Below are positions 11,901-23,705 of a stretch of DNA of 64,000 nucleotides, piece by piece (the stretch's first letter is position 1; every line of letters starts with the position of its first letter). This stretch comes from Linnemannia hyalina (Eukaryota; Mortierellomycota; Mortierellomycetes; Mortierellales; Mortierellaceae): assembly GCA_019671135.1 (NCBI GenBank), contig JAHRHY010000005.1, forward strand, positions 1,736,001 to 1,800,000, given 5' to 3'. Position numbers and translations under genes: made by a program. The notes beneath the pieces were generated by a model. The model was not told the origin of the DNA and made no database searches. It saw only the letters and a program-made list of their open reading frames with translations.

Positions 11901-12307
11901 TAAATTGGTGGCGCAAGGAGTCTAGCACTTACACGAATACCATGGCCATTGTCCTGGATTTGGAGCAGCTTCAGCCCCCCGTCCTTGATAGAGACTTGAA
12001 TAGAGGTTGATCCAGCATCGAGCGAGTTTTCAATGAGTTCTTTCAGAGCATTGGCAGGTCTGTGGATAATCTATATCCGGTGGTACGTAGGGAAAGACCG
12101 ACGCCAAGAGAGATCAGAGAGGTCATTAGTCATGAGTTTCTCTTGTTGATTTCGTTGGCACGTGAAGGGTGAATTGAATGGTGAGAGGAAGGGTGATGGC
12201 ATGGCGGGTACCTCTCCGGCAGCGATTCTGTTGACGACTGCTTCGTCTAGTCTCTTGATGGTTGGTGCGAGGGTGCTGTCTGGTGGTAGCTGTGCTGATG
12301 AGGACAT
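8908..12307 (-). CDS. MLH1: DNA mismatch repair protein MLH1
   Basis: Ten exons on the minus strand: 12307-12212, 12070-11933, 11824-11652, 11525-11432, 11317-11183, 11078-10877, 10783-10478, 10373-9610, 9512-9351, 9225-8908; all phases agree, 795 residues. MLH1 pairs with PMS1 (MutL-alpha) and nicks DNA after mismatch recognition; with MLH3 it acts in meiosis. The GHKL ATPase motifs are clear: [10 protein letters not shown] (about residue 43), DNGHGI (about 72) and [10 protein letters not shown] (about 103). The transducer domain includes [16 protein letters not shown] Ser/Gly/Asp-rich linker in exon 8 separates the C-terminal dimerisation domain, which ends in the invariant FERC that completes the MLH1-PMS1 endonuclease site. 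The start at 12307 precedes the conserved [16 protein letters not shown] directly. Intron 4, after GTQIS, holds a short GAT repeat. Confidence 0.95.
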
Positions 12308-13273
12308 CGTTGGCGGAGGTGGGCGACAAAAAGACAAAGTAAAAAGAGAAACAAGCGCTTGAACACCACTTTTGCCACTAACTCGCACCTTTCCGTGACC
12401 GTTTTGTGGCATTTTCGTCGTGGCCTTTCGGATATGAGAGAGTGTATTGGTGGAAGAGTGGAGTAACTGACATAAGAACCTCCACAAGGCAGGTGTTTCT
12501 TTGATGATCGCGTCGCGTTCGAAGGAGGAAGAAGGAGGAATATTCTGCTTACCGTGATTTAATGCTTTGTCCACGTCTTTTTTTTCTCGTTGGGTATCAA
12601 TATCACTCAAGAGAGCAAGATGGATTGGGTCTCTCTCTCCCCATGTTCAGGCTATCAGAAGTAATTTTTGATACGTATCAAAAGAAAAGAAAAAAAGTCT
12701 CGGGCAGCAACCACTCACTTTCTCTCCAATAGCGGCTTGAACGGTGAAATAAGGCAGGGGGAAGGAGGAGAGAGAATTGAAAATGGACGAGAGACGATTG
12801 AGGGATGGGATTGGAACAGCTTTGGTGGGTACAAACCCTTGGGCTTTTTTATCACTACTATTAGATCCGTTTCAAGCTCTCGTTTTTCTTCTTCCTCTTC
12901 CTTTTCTTTTTTTATTGTTCCTTCTTCTTCTCTTCAATTGCTCCTACCATTTTAATACCCATTCCCCCACAACATATACATACACACACACTTCATTCAC
13001 CGCCATTTCTTCTCACTTCCAACTGTATCATAGCACCAGCACTCCTCTTCTTCCTCTTTGTCCTTTGTCTCCTCTCACTCTCACTCTCACTATCTTCACG
13101 CTTATTCTCTCATACCCCCTCCCCTCCTCCCCTCCTCCCCTCCTCTCGCTTCTCCTTTTCATTCTCCATTCCCGAACTCCAGCCTTCAGCCAACGTCCTT
13201 TCTTCCACTCCGTCCCTTTCATTACCTTCCCCTACCTTTTCTTTTGTTTTCCTTCGTCTCTCCCATCGAATAC
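12308..13273. other. Divergent intergenic region between MLH1 and the GUCD1-like gene
   Basis: 966 nt with no supported gene. The half next to the plus-strand gene (about 12880-13270) is strongly pyrimidine-rich, including repeats of CCTCCCCT around 13115-13145, and is probably that gene's long leader. The half next to MLH1 has no clear motif. Confidence 0.6.
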
Positions 13274-15305
13274 ATGCAAGTCTCGACACCCGTACCACAC
13301 ATCAACCAAGTAGGCAACTGGGACTGCGGACTAGCATGCGTGGCCATGGTGGCCAACGCTCTTGGCTCTCGCCTTTCGTTGGCTGAAGTGACTCTCCATT
13401 GCTCAGGTAGGAAACATCATGTACCTTCCAATAACCACCACAAAGCAAATGACTTTGTTGCAAAAAAAATGAAGCGCCAAGCCCGCACTAGCACACGGCC
13501 TAGTCCCTGGCTATGCCTCTGCCACGTTTGCGCCTACCCAACAACAATAGCACTGTATAAGCCATGTTACACTCCCCACCTGGCACCAAATGCTTTTTGG
13601 TCCGTGCATCCGGGCACCCTTGAACCATGCCACTCTCAATCACCCACTCTGACCTCTACTCTCTATCATTATCAATTGAATACATGGATGACAATTCCAC
13701 AGTCGAATCTGTTTGGACCATCGACCTGGTATATATCCTGCGAAGGCTCTCCAACGACCAAGCCAGCCTACCGACCATCCAATTCTCAAAACGATCCCCA
13801 TCCCATTACCACGTCCCCAATCTATCGCCAGGCCGTGGGGAGGGCTGGGACTTTACGTACTACACAAGCACGATTGGAGTCGACGCAGCCCATTCCAAGG
13901 AAAAGTTTTATCGCAAGGTCAGTCTAACCTTTGTCATTTTCTTTCTTCCCGTCAAAATGGTCCCATGGCCTACCTACTTCCCGTCCAAAGTCTCGCTGCT
14001 GTTGTTTTTGCTGTGTGCTTTGAAATTAGTTTTTTTAGAGTTGCACCCCTCTCTTTCCCTACATTCGGTTGAACTGGAACCAGCAAAGGCAAAGCCCTTT
14101 TCTGTCCACTTCCTTTTCCGATGTTCGTTATTGATGCTGTTCAGTCTCTACCGCATCCTCTTGGCTGACTGGCTGTCCTTGACTGCACTAACATTTATAT
14201 TTTCTCCTCTGCGAAATCATTTACCCTCTCTGCTTGCGCAACCCCAACGCACCACCTTTAGTCATTCGACGACGATCAGAAGCGAGTGAATGCGCTCTTT
14301 GAGAATGCAGACGCGGCCAATGTCAGGGTGATCGAACTGTACGAGAAAAAAAAATGGAGGAATAAAAAATAGGGGAGACTGAGTCGCGTGGCATGGCTTA
14401 TGGCTTGTTGAAACTGACCAGGCATATGATCCCACCATGGATCATCAACCTCCCTCTCCTTTTTTTGATGTTGTTGTGCCCCATCATCTCGACCATTGCA
14501 TCTAGAACCCTTCCACTGGACGACTTCAAGCGCTTTCTCTATTGCAGAAAATACGCCATCATCACTCTGGTCAACCAACGACTGCTCAAGTGTCCGCAAT
14601 GCCTCGTAAGTCTCAAGTTGTCTCAAAGACTATACTACACGCAAAGACGGCGTACAATTTAATGTTTGACCTCGATCCATCGATTCTTTGCTGTGCTAAT
14701 TGTAGGAAAAGACAAACTTTTGCAGTTGCAATGCTGGGCCACTCGGATCGATCGTGCAAAGGATGAAGGGCTTTCGGTACATCGGTGAGTTGTATTGACT
14801 AGAGCGCAGCAATCTGTATTAAGACCTGTTACACATATTTGTGTGCAACACACAGCGATGCTGACACTTTTTTTTTTTTTTTTGTCTTGACGGAACAGGC
14901 CACTTTATTGTCTTGGTGGCGTATGATGCAAATGAGGACATGTTTTATTATCGAGGTAAATTGCTGCACGTGTGCCTGTATGTTATGGTTGGACTCTTTT
15001 GGTGGCTCTTGTTAACATTCGCCCTGTCCCTTTTTTTTATCCATACTTCGATCATGCGATATCTGAACGAATAGATCCCGCAGTGAACGACGAACTTTGC
15101 AGTGTTGCAGCTGCGGACCTGGAGCGTGCCAGGAACTCTATCGGGACAGATCACGACTGGTGAGTGGGAGCAGGATGGGCTTGTTCAGTGGCTAGCTTGC
15201 ATGATTTACTTGTACCTGCGCAAATTGATATTTTCTTGTGAGATTACCAAGGACTAAGCATTACAATTACTTGATTCCCACAGCATTATCGTCAAGGTTG
15301 AATGA
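13274..15305 (+). CDS. GUCD1-like protein (guanylyl cyclase domain-containing family, papain-like fold)
   Basis: Eight short exons: 13274-13406, 13703-13917, 14262-14338, 14506-14605, 14706-14784, 14899-14955, 15075-15159, 15284-15305; 255 residues, close to human GUCD1 (about 240). Family landmarks appear in order: WDCGLACVAMV at the start (a Cys in the position of a papain-type nucleophile), VWTIDLVYIL, YYTSTIGVD, FYRKSFDDD with RVNALFENA, AIITLVNQRLLKCPQC, then GHFIVLVAYD with a His in the catalytic position, and NSIGTDHD near the end. Despite the family name, cyclase activity is not established in animals; the fold is related to cysteine peptidases. Introns make up 62% of the gene. An upstream in-frame extension exists but is pyrimidine-derived and looks like leader, so the ATG at 13274 was chosen. 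Exon 4 was placed by phase plus the LPLDDFKRFL block. Confidence 0.85.
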
Positions 15306-15810
15306 ACAAAGGACCTTTCAAGGACATTGCAAGCAAGCATGGACCATTGAATCCATTGGACAACAGGATCTCTCCCTTCCGTTGACATACCGCCAATATC
15401 ATACCGCACGCACATATTCGCGACCTCTTTTTTCTCTTGTAAATAAATAAACAAACACCTGTATCTAGTATGACAAGAGCCCCTGCTGATTGACGCGTTT
15501 GCTGTTCGTCTATTGTTACTCTTCTATGAGTCAAAAATGAGAGGTCCTCTTGTGTGAACCAATATTCAAAGCCAGCGTAAAGGTACAGTAAAAAAAAAAA
15601 GACAGTCATTCTAAAAGCCCTTAATCAGCGAAAACAAACAAGCATTTTTTTTGTTGACTGCCTATATATACCAGGCGACTTGTGGTTTCTCATTTTTGTT
15701 TGGGTTTTCTTTTTCTTTTTTCTTTCTGGTTGGGAATCTTTCTTCTTGTTCTTCACACCTTCACACTTCCCCTCCTCCTCCCATCCATACCACCACACAC
15801 ACCTTCCACA
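15306..15810. other. Intergenic region upstream of GUA1
   Basis: 505 nt without a supported gene. It contains the 3' end of the upstream transcript, then a TATATATA stretch (15663-15670) and a long CT-rich leader leading to the GUA1 start codon. Confidence 0.6.
15663..15670 (+). promoter_or_regulatory. Candidate TATA element of GUA1
   Basis: TATATATA lies 141 nt before the ATG and is followed by a T-rich and then CT-rich stretch of the kind often found at fungal transcription starts. Position and sequence are suggestive only. Confidence 0.4.
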
Positions 15811-17695
15811 ATGGCCGACGCTGCTCAAGTCCACGAGATGTTCGACACCATCCTCATTCTCGACTTTGGTTCCCAGTACTCCCACCTGATCACCCGTCGC
15901 ATTCGTGAGTTCGGTGTCTACTGCGAGCTCTTGCCATGCACCCAAAAGATCTCGGAGCTCTCCTGGAAGCCTACCGGTATGTCACCCCTCTCTTCGCTTA
16001 TTCTTCTTCTTCATGCTTGTTCACTGCTGTACGTACTCTCTGTTTGTCTGTCACCACCAAGAAGAAGCTGTATGACTGACACTCTCGAACATGTTACTTC
16101 ATATAGGTGTCATTCTCTCGGGAAGCCCTTACTCCGTCTACGATCACGATGCTCCCCGCGTCGACCCCGGTGTCTTTGACCTTGGTGTTCCCGTTCTCGG
16201 AATCTGCTACGGTCTCCAGGTATGAACCATGTCCATCGAGGAGGCACCATGCGCAAAAAAAATTCACTCATTTTCTTCAGGAGGAACTATGCCCAAAAAA
16301 AGAAAGCAATGCGGATCAAGTGGCTAATGCAAATCATTCCATGGAACGTTACAACATCAATAGGAAATGAGCACTTACTTTGGAGGCAAGGTCGATCCCT
16401 GCGACCACCGCGAGTACGGACCCGCCACCTTGAACATCTTGGCCGCTGCCGCCTCCGATGCCCAGTCCTCCATGCTCTTCGAGGAGTTGAGCTCTGAGTC
16501 CCAGGTCTGGATGTCCCACGGTGACCAGGTCACTGCCCCCCCAAAGGATTTCCGCGTCATTGCCTCGACCAACACCGCCCCCTTCGCCGCCATTCGCCAC
16601 AACGAGAAGCCTCTCTTCGGTATCCAGTTCCACCCTGAGGTTACCCACTCTGTCGATGGAAAGCAGATCCTCAAGAACTTTGTCCTCAAGGTCTGCAAGG
16701 CTTCCCAGAACTGGACTATGTCCGAGTTCATCGGCAAGGAGATCGAGCGCATTCGCCAGATTGTCGGTGAGAAGGGACAGGTCATTGGAGCTGTCAGCGG
16801 TGGTGTCGATTCGTCTGTTGCCGCCAAGTTGATGCACATGGCCATTGGCGACCGCTTCCACGGAATCTTGGTCGACAACGGTGTCATGCGTCACAACGAG
16901 TGCGCCCAGGCCAAGAAGATGTTGGTCGACAAGATGGGCATCAACCTCAAGATTGCTGATGCCTCGGATCGTTTCTTGGACAACCTCAAGGGCAAGACTG
17001 ACCCCGAGGAGAAGCGCAAGATCATCGGTAACACCTTCATCGATGTCTTTGAGGAAGAGGCCAAGGCCATTGATGACGCTTGCTCTGCCACTGGTGCCGC
17101 CCCCGTCGAGTTCTTGCTCCAGGGTACCCTCTACCCCGATGTCATCGAGTCGATCTCGTTCAAGGGACCAAGTGCCACCATCAAGACCCACCACAACGTC
17201 GGTGGTTTGAAGGAGAACATGAAGTTGAAGTTGATTGAGCCCCTCCGTGAGCTCTTCAAGGACGAGGTCCGTGAATTGGGAAGGCTTTTGGGCATGGACG
17301 ACGAGCTCGTCTGGCGTCACCCCTTCCCCGGTCCCGGTATTGCCATCCGTATCCTCGGTGAGGTCACCAGGGAGCAGGTCGCCATTGCCCGCAAGGCCGA
17401 TTACATTTACATTGAGGAAATCAAGAAGGCCGGTCTTTACCGCCAGATTGCCCAGGCCTATGCTGCTTTGTTGCCCGTTAAGGCCGTCGGTGTCAAGGGA
17501 GACAAGCGTACCTACGAGCAGATGATTTGCTTGCGTGCCGTCGAGACCTCTGACTTTATGACTGCCGACTGGTTCCCCTTTCCCCACGATGTCCTCAAGA
17601 GGATCTCTTCCCGCATCTGTAACGAGGTCGAGGGAGTCAACCGTGTCGTCTACGATGTCTCTTCCAAGCCCCCAGCAACCATTGAGCTCGAGTAA
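15811..17695 (+). CDS. GUA1: GMP synthase (glutamine-hydrolysing)
   Basis: Three exons (15811-15976, 16107-16219, 16364-17695), 536 residues. The enzyme amidates XMP to GMP with ATP and glutamine in de novo purine synthesis. The class I glutaminase domain shows [12 protein letters not shown] at the start, the nucleophile in GICYGLQ (Cys about residue 89) and the partner His/Glu in FHPEV (about 183). The ATP pyrophosphatase P-loop [12 protein letters not shown] is near residue 238, and the dimerisation domain ends with [12 protein letters not shown] and the usual short acidic tail. Length matches yeast Gua1 (525). Codon use is strongly biased to C-ending codons, as expected for a highly expressed gene. 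Both introns interrupt the glutaminase half. Confidence 0.97.
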
Positions 17696-17981
17696 TATAC
17701 TCGAGTAACCTCTTGTAGTTTTTATTATTATTGTTATTATTTGTTCCCCCCACACACTCGCATAAACCCATTCAAGCATTAAAAGCAACTTCACAGCATT
17801 ATTCCCCGTTTGCTTCTTCTCATTCATATCACGCGAATTCAGTCGGTGTTTGTATTCATGGTCTTCTTTTTCTGCCTTCGGATGTACCTTGAGTACGATG
17901 TATGTACACCTTGTGCACCTTGTACACTGAGCAAAGTTAGAAAAAAGACAAGGTATGTATGCACGTTGTGTGGGGGTTTGC

Positions 17982-18010
<29 letters not shown>
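17982..18010 (+). repeat. Poly-T tract, 29 nt
   Basis: Uninterrupted T run about 120 nt upstream of the TATA-like motif; poly(dA:dT) tracts of this kind often exclude nucleosomes in fungal promoters. Confidence 0.9.
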
Positions 18011-18013
<3 letters not shown>

Positions 18014-18130
18014 TGATGGCATGCATTAGCCTAAGCAGAAGTGCGCACGTTTTTTTTTCTCGATCGGATTTGTTTTCGTTCCCCTGGGTTGACCAGTAGC
18101 CAATAACGGTCCCTTGAAAAAAATCGACAG

Positions 18131-18138
18131 TATATAAA
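18131..18138 (+). promoter_or_regulatory. Candidate TATA box of the periplasmic-binding-fold gene
   Basis: TATATAAA at 150 nt before the start codon, followed by a CT-rich leader. The close match to the consensus and its place make it the best promoter element in the window. Confidence 0.5.
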
Positions 18139-18280
18139 TTTCCTTGGTTTGCGCATTCCTTTTTCGCTTTTTTTCATTCGAACACTTTCCTCATTCCACA
18201 CTCCTCCCTACCTACTACCAACCAACCCTTTCCTCTCCCTCTCTCCTTCTTTTCTCCTTCCAAAAGAAAAAAACGCAACA

Positions 18281-21200
18281 ATGGCTATCCAAAGCTTCCC
18301 CATCACCCCCTCGACTTCGGGCAAGTCCCCCCGCTGGACCCAGCCTGTGTCGTTTTACGGCCAGTCGGTCTTCAGCAAGTACTATGCCCACTCAATCTGC
18401 GTCTTCTTGCTCCTCGTCCCCTTCCTCATCTCCCCCGCGGCCGCTCAGGGTCAGGGTGCCATAGGTGGGCAGAATTGCGTTACCAACTACAACGCCGCCG
18501 ATAACGTCGACTACTTCCCCAGCAAGATCAGCGGTAAGCTAAACGAGGCGAACAGCAGGAGTAGCAAAGGAATCGGTTTTTGGGTATTGTTGAGTGGAAC
18601 TGAAGGAAAGAGAAACTTTAATCGGATGAAGGCTTTTGTGCATGCATCAAGGAGGAAATAATGCAAGAGTTAGGAGGGAAGAGGGATGAAGAGGGAGTAC
18701 AAAAGTGAGGATGAAGCGAACGAGGAAGAATCCTTGGTCACGGAAGGAGAGAAAAGGGAACTTGTCCCTGGAAGGAGAAAAGAAAAACGGTGTGAGTCTA
18801 GATTTTCTTTCTTCGGATCTTGGATCTCGGAATATCATGATAGAATAGACCCGGGTTCAGACCAGGAGAGAGTCGGTGGTGCCTGACCAAGGCTTTCTCT
18901 GCATCTCCATTTTTTTCTCTTTGTATCCTCCTTTTCTTGTTGGTTGATTTTTTGAATGTTCGGCTGGTGTGTGTGGGTCGTGGGAGTAACGGTTGGGCGT
19001 GCTCGCCACACTCAAAGCGACAGCATCCATGTCATCAACAACAAACAAGAAACCACTCACCCTCCTCTCCTTTCCCCTCGGTGGCCCAGAATGGTCCTTT
19101 TTGCCCGGGCAACATCTCACAGGGGGGTGCATGCCCCTTTGGTCATTTTTTTTTGCTCTCATCATTTTTTTTCCTTGGTATTGGATATCCGACCTCTCGT
19201 TGGTGGAGGTTTTCTGGTCTCTTGTTATGGATTATGAGCTTTTTCTTGGACAAAGAGAAGGACGGAGAGACTTGCGATGGCGAGAACTCTGGCTATGAAT
19301 CCTTTCCTGTCACTTTAAACCCCTAAAAAGTCCTTTCCAAGTGGCCAGTATCATTTCATTGGGGCGGAGAGGGTCTTTCCAGAAGAGTGGAACCTGGATC
19401 TTTTGCAGGAGACCGGAAGAAAGAAAGTGGCACTACTCCGAATGCAAGACTCTAGCATTGAAAGGCATATTACGTGAGAAAAAGAAGAAGAGGGTTGGGA
19501 AGAAGAAAAGGAACAAAGAGGAGCACCTCGAGTTGAGAGCACCACTTGAACCACCCATACAAAGAGCTCAGTCATGCAAAGGAAAGAAAAAAAACAAGAT
19601 TCATTTGGCGATCTTGCATAGTCCTCTTTCTCGCCCGGTCTTTTTTTCTTGAAAGCTCTTATTATTTTTCTTTTCTGTTGGCCGACGCAGGGAGGCAGAC
19701 GGCACTTGAATGACTAAGATGAACAGCGGAGAGGACATGCAACGGATAGATGAGATGAGATGAAAAAAAAGCGAAAGACGCGCATTATTACACTGCTGCT
19801 GAAGAAACGGAAAATGAAGGCATTCGCCTGAACTGAACATCACCCTCATGTTATTAACTCTTGCATTTTTCACTCTACATTCATAGTCGACAATGCTGCC
19901 CTTTTCAAGGTCCGTTACGCCAACAACTACAAGGTCGTAACGAACACCGCCGGGAAGAAGGACTATGTCCTTTACCAGTGCGGAACGACCGCCCCAGCAG
20001 CCTCAGAGTTTGCCAACGGCACCATCTTCATCTCGGTCCCCGTCACGGCGGCCGCGGCGTTGACGACCACCTCCGTTGCCTTCATTGAGATGTTGGGTAA
20101 GCGTTCCGCCCTCAAGGTGGTTGACACTGAAGGGCTGGTGAGCTCACCCTGTGTCCAGCTTGGTCTGGAGAAGGGAGAGATTGTGGGCCTCGAGGACGCC
20201 AACAAGACCCTCCGTGCTGAGCAGTTCAAGGGAGCCGACGTCATCTTTGGCGACGGCTTCAGTGTTGAGAACGGCACCGAGTCCAAGACTGTTGGTACCT
20301 CTGAGGTTTCGGATCCCGGCCCATTGAACGTAGGTCTTCATCTTTTTGTTTGATGCTCTTGATGCTTGTTTGCATTTGTGTTTGTTTGTGGTTGTTGGAT
20401 ATGGTTCGATTTTTCCTTTCCGCTAGTGCAAAAGAAAAGGATAATTTGAGAGGAATGACAATCCCTCTTTTTTTCGTGGAAATAAGAATATTCCTTTCAA
20501 GGGCGTGTCGCCGTGAAACTCGACGCCCTGAAACCCAGCGACAAACAGGAAGCCCCAGGATGAAGACAATGACTCTTTTATCCAACCATTCAATCACCCG
20601 ACTGACCGTCATCCTTCTTCTGACGCCTTCATGGAAATAGCGCGCTGAGTGGCTCGAGTTCTACTCGACCTTCTTCAACTTGGAGGAGTCCGCCCAGAAG
20701 TTGACCGGCTCGATCAACAACAACTACAACTGCTTCAAGGCCGCCGCTAACGCCAAGGCCACCAAGCCCATCGTCGCCTGGTCGTCCTACGTCGCCCCCT
20801 CGTCCTACAACAACAACACCGCCTCCTGGACCCTTTCCGGCGCCGATTACAAGAAGATCCTCACCGTCGATGCCGGTGCGGCCTTCTACAACGGTACCGA
20901 CAAGAACACCTTCACCACCTCTGCCGAGTTCTTGGCCTCCATCAAGGATGTCGATGTCATCATTGACGAGACCTTTGCTGGTTCTGACTTGACCGCCTTC
21001 CTCACCTCCTACGGCTTGACCACCGCCGACACTGCCAACTACAAGTTCCTTGCCAACAAGGCTGTCTTCCGTGAGGATGGTTTGGTCAACCCCAACGACG
21101 GTCGTGACTGGTTCAGCGGTGCCGTTGCCATGGGTGATGCTGTTCTCCAGGATGTTATCCGTGCCGTCCACCCCGACGCCCTCCCCAAGGACGTCAAGTA

Positions 21201-21417
21201 CAACTGGCTCCGCAACATTGTCAACGGCGAGCCCAAGCAGGTGTTGACCAGCTCCAACTGCACTGCCACCGACGCTAGCACCCCCGTCCCCGACCGTGCC
21301 ATCGTCTGCTCCACCATGAAGCTCGATGGCAGCAGCGGTAGCGCTGCCAACAAGGCCGTTGCTGGATCTGCCTTGACCGCCTTTGTCGGTCTCTTGGCTG
21401 CCGCCCTCCTCTTCTAA
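18281..21417 (+). CDS. Secreted, probably GPI-anchored periplasmic-binding-protein-fold protein
   Basis: Three exons (18281-18533, 19887-20329, 20641-21417), 490 residues. A hydrophobic stretch (ICVFLLLVPFLISPAAA) near residues 45-60 ends in an Ala-x-Ala site, so it is either a signal peptide with a long n-region or a signal anchor. The mature part has many Asn-x-Ser/Thr sites and the layout of BtuF/FepB-like solute-binding proteins (AALFKVRYANNYKVV, YVLYQCGT, then EWLEFYSTFFNLEESA), a family known in fungi but of unknown ligand. The C-terminus has small residues (SSGSAANK) followed by a hydrophobic tail ending in AAALLF, as in GPI-anchored proteins. The family call is from memory of related fungal proteins. 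Intron 1 is 1,353 nt, the longest intron modelled here; intron 2 is 311 nt. Confidence 0.65.
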
Positions 21418-22065
21418 ATACACTTTTTTAGATTTCATTTTCTTGGTGGGGGGGTTGTTTTGAAGTAGTCCTCTGACTTGTGTTCCCGTCAAGGATTTTG
21501 GATACGCCATTGCCCCCCCCCCCTCCTCTCTTTCTCTCGCCTCGCCCTATCTTCCCTATAAACATAATAAAAACTCCCGACTTTCGTCTACCAAAAGAAT
21601 CCGTAAGCTAAATATTTCGCAGGTCATGATATACAAGACAGATGATGTTAATGTCTATTAATTGTACACGTTTGCAGGCGCAAGTTCAAAGGCAAAAAGG
21701 AAGACTGCAATGAGTCCCGCTACCCTGTTCATCCTGCTTGCTTCGAATTGTTGTTGTCCGGTGTATTACTTTATTGTTTGTTGTTTTGACAAGAGGTAGG
21801 GGTAAAAGAAAAGGGCGAAGAAGGGAAAAGGCGAAAAAGAGGGGAAAAGGAAAGGTAAAAGAAAGCAGTTAGAAATTGAGCGAGGAAAAAGAAACAAAGG
21901 TGCCGTGTGCTGTTGACCACCATCATCCCCTCCATCATCCATCGTCCATCGTCCACCGTCATCCTCGATTGTGTATTGTTGTATCTGACTCCTCCTGCAC
22001 TCGACTCGGAAACTGCAGAATTTGTCGTCCTTGGATACTGAAAGTGCGCGTGCTTTGCCTGGTTT
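21418..22065. other. Convergent intergenic region
   Basis: 648 nt between the ends of the plus-strand binding-fold gene and minus-strand ASF1. Contains a C run (21512-21521), an AATAAA at about 21565 and A/G-rich sequence. No coding sequence is supported. Confidence 0.6.
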
Positions 22066-23324
22066 TTAAGCCTCCATGTCCTCCCACTCGCCGCTCTCCA
22101 TGAGCTGTGCCTTCTGGGCCGCCTCAATCTCCTGAACTTGCTCCTCCGTCTGCAATGGTGGCTGCTCCTCAACCATAGGGTTGTCCCTATAAGTTTTGCG
22201 GTAACAAAAAGATGGAGTGAAAATATTTAAAACATGAATTATGATGTTTTCACGCCCGCCCACCCATACGCGATCCTGGACTGTCCTCAGTAACAACAAC
22301 AACCTTCCAAAATCCTTACCAGTTGATGGGGAAGCGGGTGACGCGAGGCTTCTCGGCCAAGATGGAACGGAAGAGCTTGTCGTAGGCAATCTGCTCTGGG
22401 GGGTTCTCGCGCAATTCTTGGTCCAGATAGTCGTTGTTGACATAGTATCCGATCCGGACAAACTCCTTGTCCTGGTACGAGCATGTAATCAAAATCACCG
22501 TCACTCCCACAATATCGTTATGTGGGATCAGCTCTGGCTTGGGGGCATCCGCCTAAGTGGGTTGTGTTGTCAAGAAGAAAAAGAAGAGTTTATCAGTAAT
22601 TGGAGAGTGTATTGTCATTGATAGTGACAATGCGGTATGAAAGACGGTTCGCAAACGTTTTTTGTTTTCTTGGTCTCTCGTAAGCAAGAGCCTCAAAAAG
22701 ATAAAAGAAAAAAGGAAAAGAAAACAAGAGTACGTGTCGGCGGTATGCTGTACCTGGAAAACGAACTTGTTCACACCGACGGGGATAGGTCCGACCATAA
22801 TAGACTCCAGCACCTGGTCATGGGCGTTACTGTCCGCTGAGCCAACGTAAATGATCTTCCATTCGAGGTCTACACGTCCACGGGAGCAAAAGTCAAGAGA
22901 GATGTCAGAACTTCTCATCCATAACAATAGACGATGATGCGAAAAAAGAAACAACAAGTCCAGCCAGAGTAGTAGCCCTATTTTTTTTCCGGGCTTTCCC
23001 ACCAACTTGCATAGGCAACAGAAAAAAACAACAATAAAAAAAAACACATCCTGTGAGACGAGATCAACTCGCTTGCAGTTCATAGTTCCTGAATGATGCC
23101 GCCCCCTTTTTGTCGAATCCTTCCTCCCGCAGGTGTGCTTGGTTGATGATCCCTAGAAAACGATGATAGGCCAAGTGAGAAAGTAACAACAAGGGTTTGT
23201 TATGTAATTGTTTACCTGCAACGAGGGGAGCGATGCACTCGAACGTAATCTCGAATTGGTAGGGGTTGGCAAAGTGTGTGGGGTTATCCAGCACGTTGAC
23301 CTGGGTGATGCTCACAATAGACAT
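22066..23324 (-). CDS. ASF1: Histone chaperone ASF1
   Basis: Four exons on the minus strand (23324-23216, 22869-22754, 22552-22320, 22186-22066), 192 residues. ASF1 binds the H3-H4 dimer and hands it to CAF-1 or HIRA in chromatin assembly. The conserved immunoglobulin-like core is complete: MSIVSITQVNVLDNPTHF at the start, YQFEITFECI, DLEWKIIYVGSA, GPIPVGVNKFVFQADAP, VTVILITCSY, EFVRIGYYVNNDY and AEKPRVTRFPINWDNP. The tail is acidic and short (ends GEWEDMEA), as in other fungi. Intron 1 (346 nt) splits the codon for the Asp of DLEWK. Confidence 0.96.
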
Positions 23325-23705
23325 GGCGGGTTTTTGTGTAGGTGGAGTGAGATTGGTATGGAACGAAAGAAGAGGAAAAGGACAAAAAGAAAAATAGCTT
23401 CTGGTTGGGGGAAGTGGCAAATGGTGGCGTTCAGGCCCAGTCTCGTCCATTTTGCCGCAAAAGGGAATAGCCGCGTTCAATTAGAAAAATAAACAAGAAA
23501 AAAATTGCACGACGCGTTTTCTTCATCTTGTCAAGCACGGACACGTAGAAGGGACGAGACACACGCGTTAGACTATCCTTTTTTTTAGTTTATTTTGACA
23601 TTGCGCACGGCAACCGGGCGACAAAAGAGAACTGCGTTACAGAGTCATGGGCAACCAAAAATCATCCAGACATGACCCAGAGGAGGGAAAAAGGCGCGTT
23701 TTTTT
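23325..23705. other. Intergenic region between ASF1 and the TUG-like gene
   Basis: 381 nt serving as the ASF1 promoter and the 3' flank of the next minus-strand gene. It is AT-rich with short A and T runs; no gene or clear motif is seen. Confidence 0.6.

Larger units (their letters stand above)
17696..18280. other. Intergenic region with poly-T tract
   Basis: 585 nt between GUA1 and the next plus-strand gene. It holds the GUA1 3' region, a run of 29 T (17982-18010), a TATATAAA motif (18131-18138) and a pyrimidine-rich leader. No gene is supported. Confidence 0.6.

Noticed and set aside
16349..18022. 557-codon open frame on the minus strand across GMP synthase
   Set aside because: Exact antisense of a strongly codon-biased gene; the Leu/Val/Asp-rich product has no family features. 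C-ending codons on the sense strand remove antisense stops.
18937..19326. Possible small gene in the long intron of the binding-fold gene
   Set aside because: Three overlapping frames are open, composition is mixed and no motif is seen; not better than chance in a 1.3-kb intron.
20629..21510. 293-codon Gly/Val-rich open frame on the minus strand
   Set aside because: Antisense shadow of exon 3 of the binding-fold gene.
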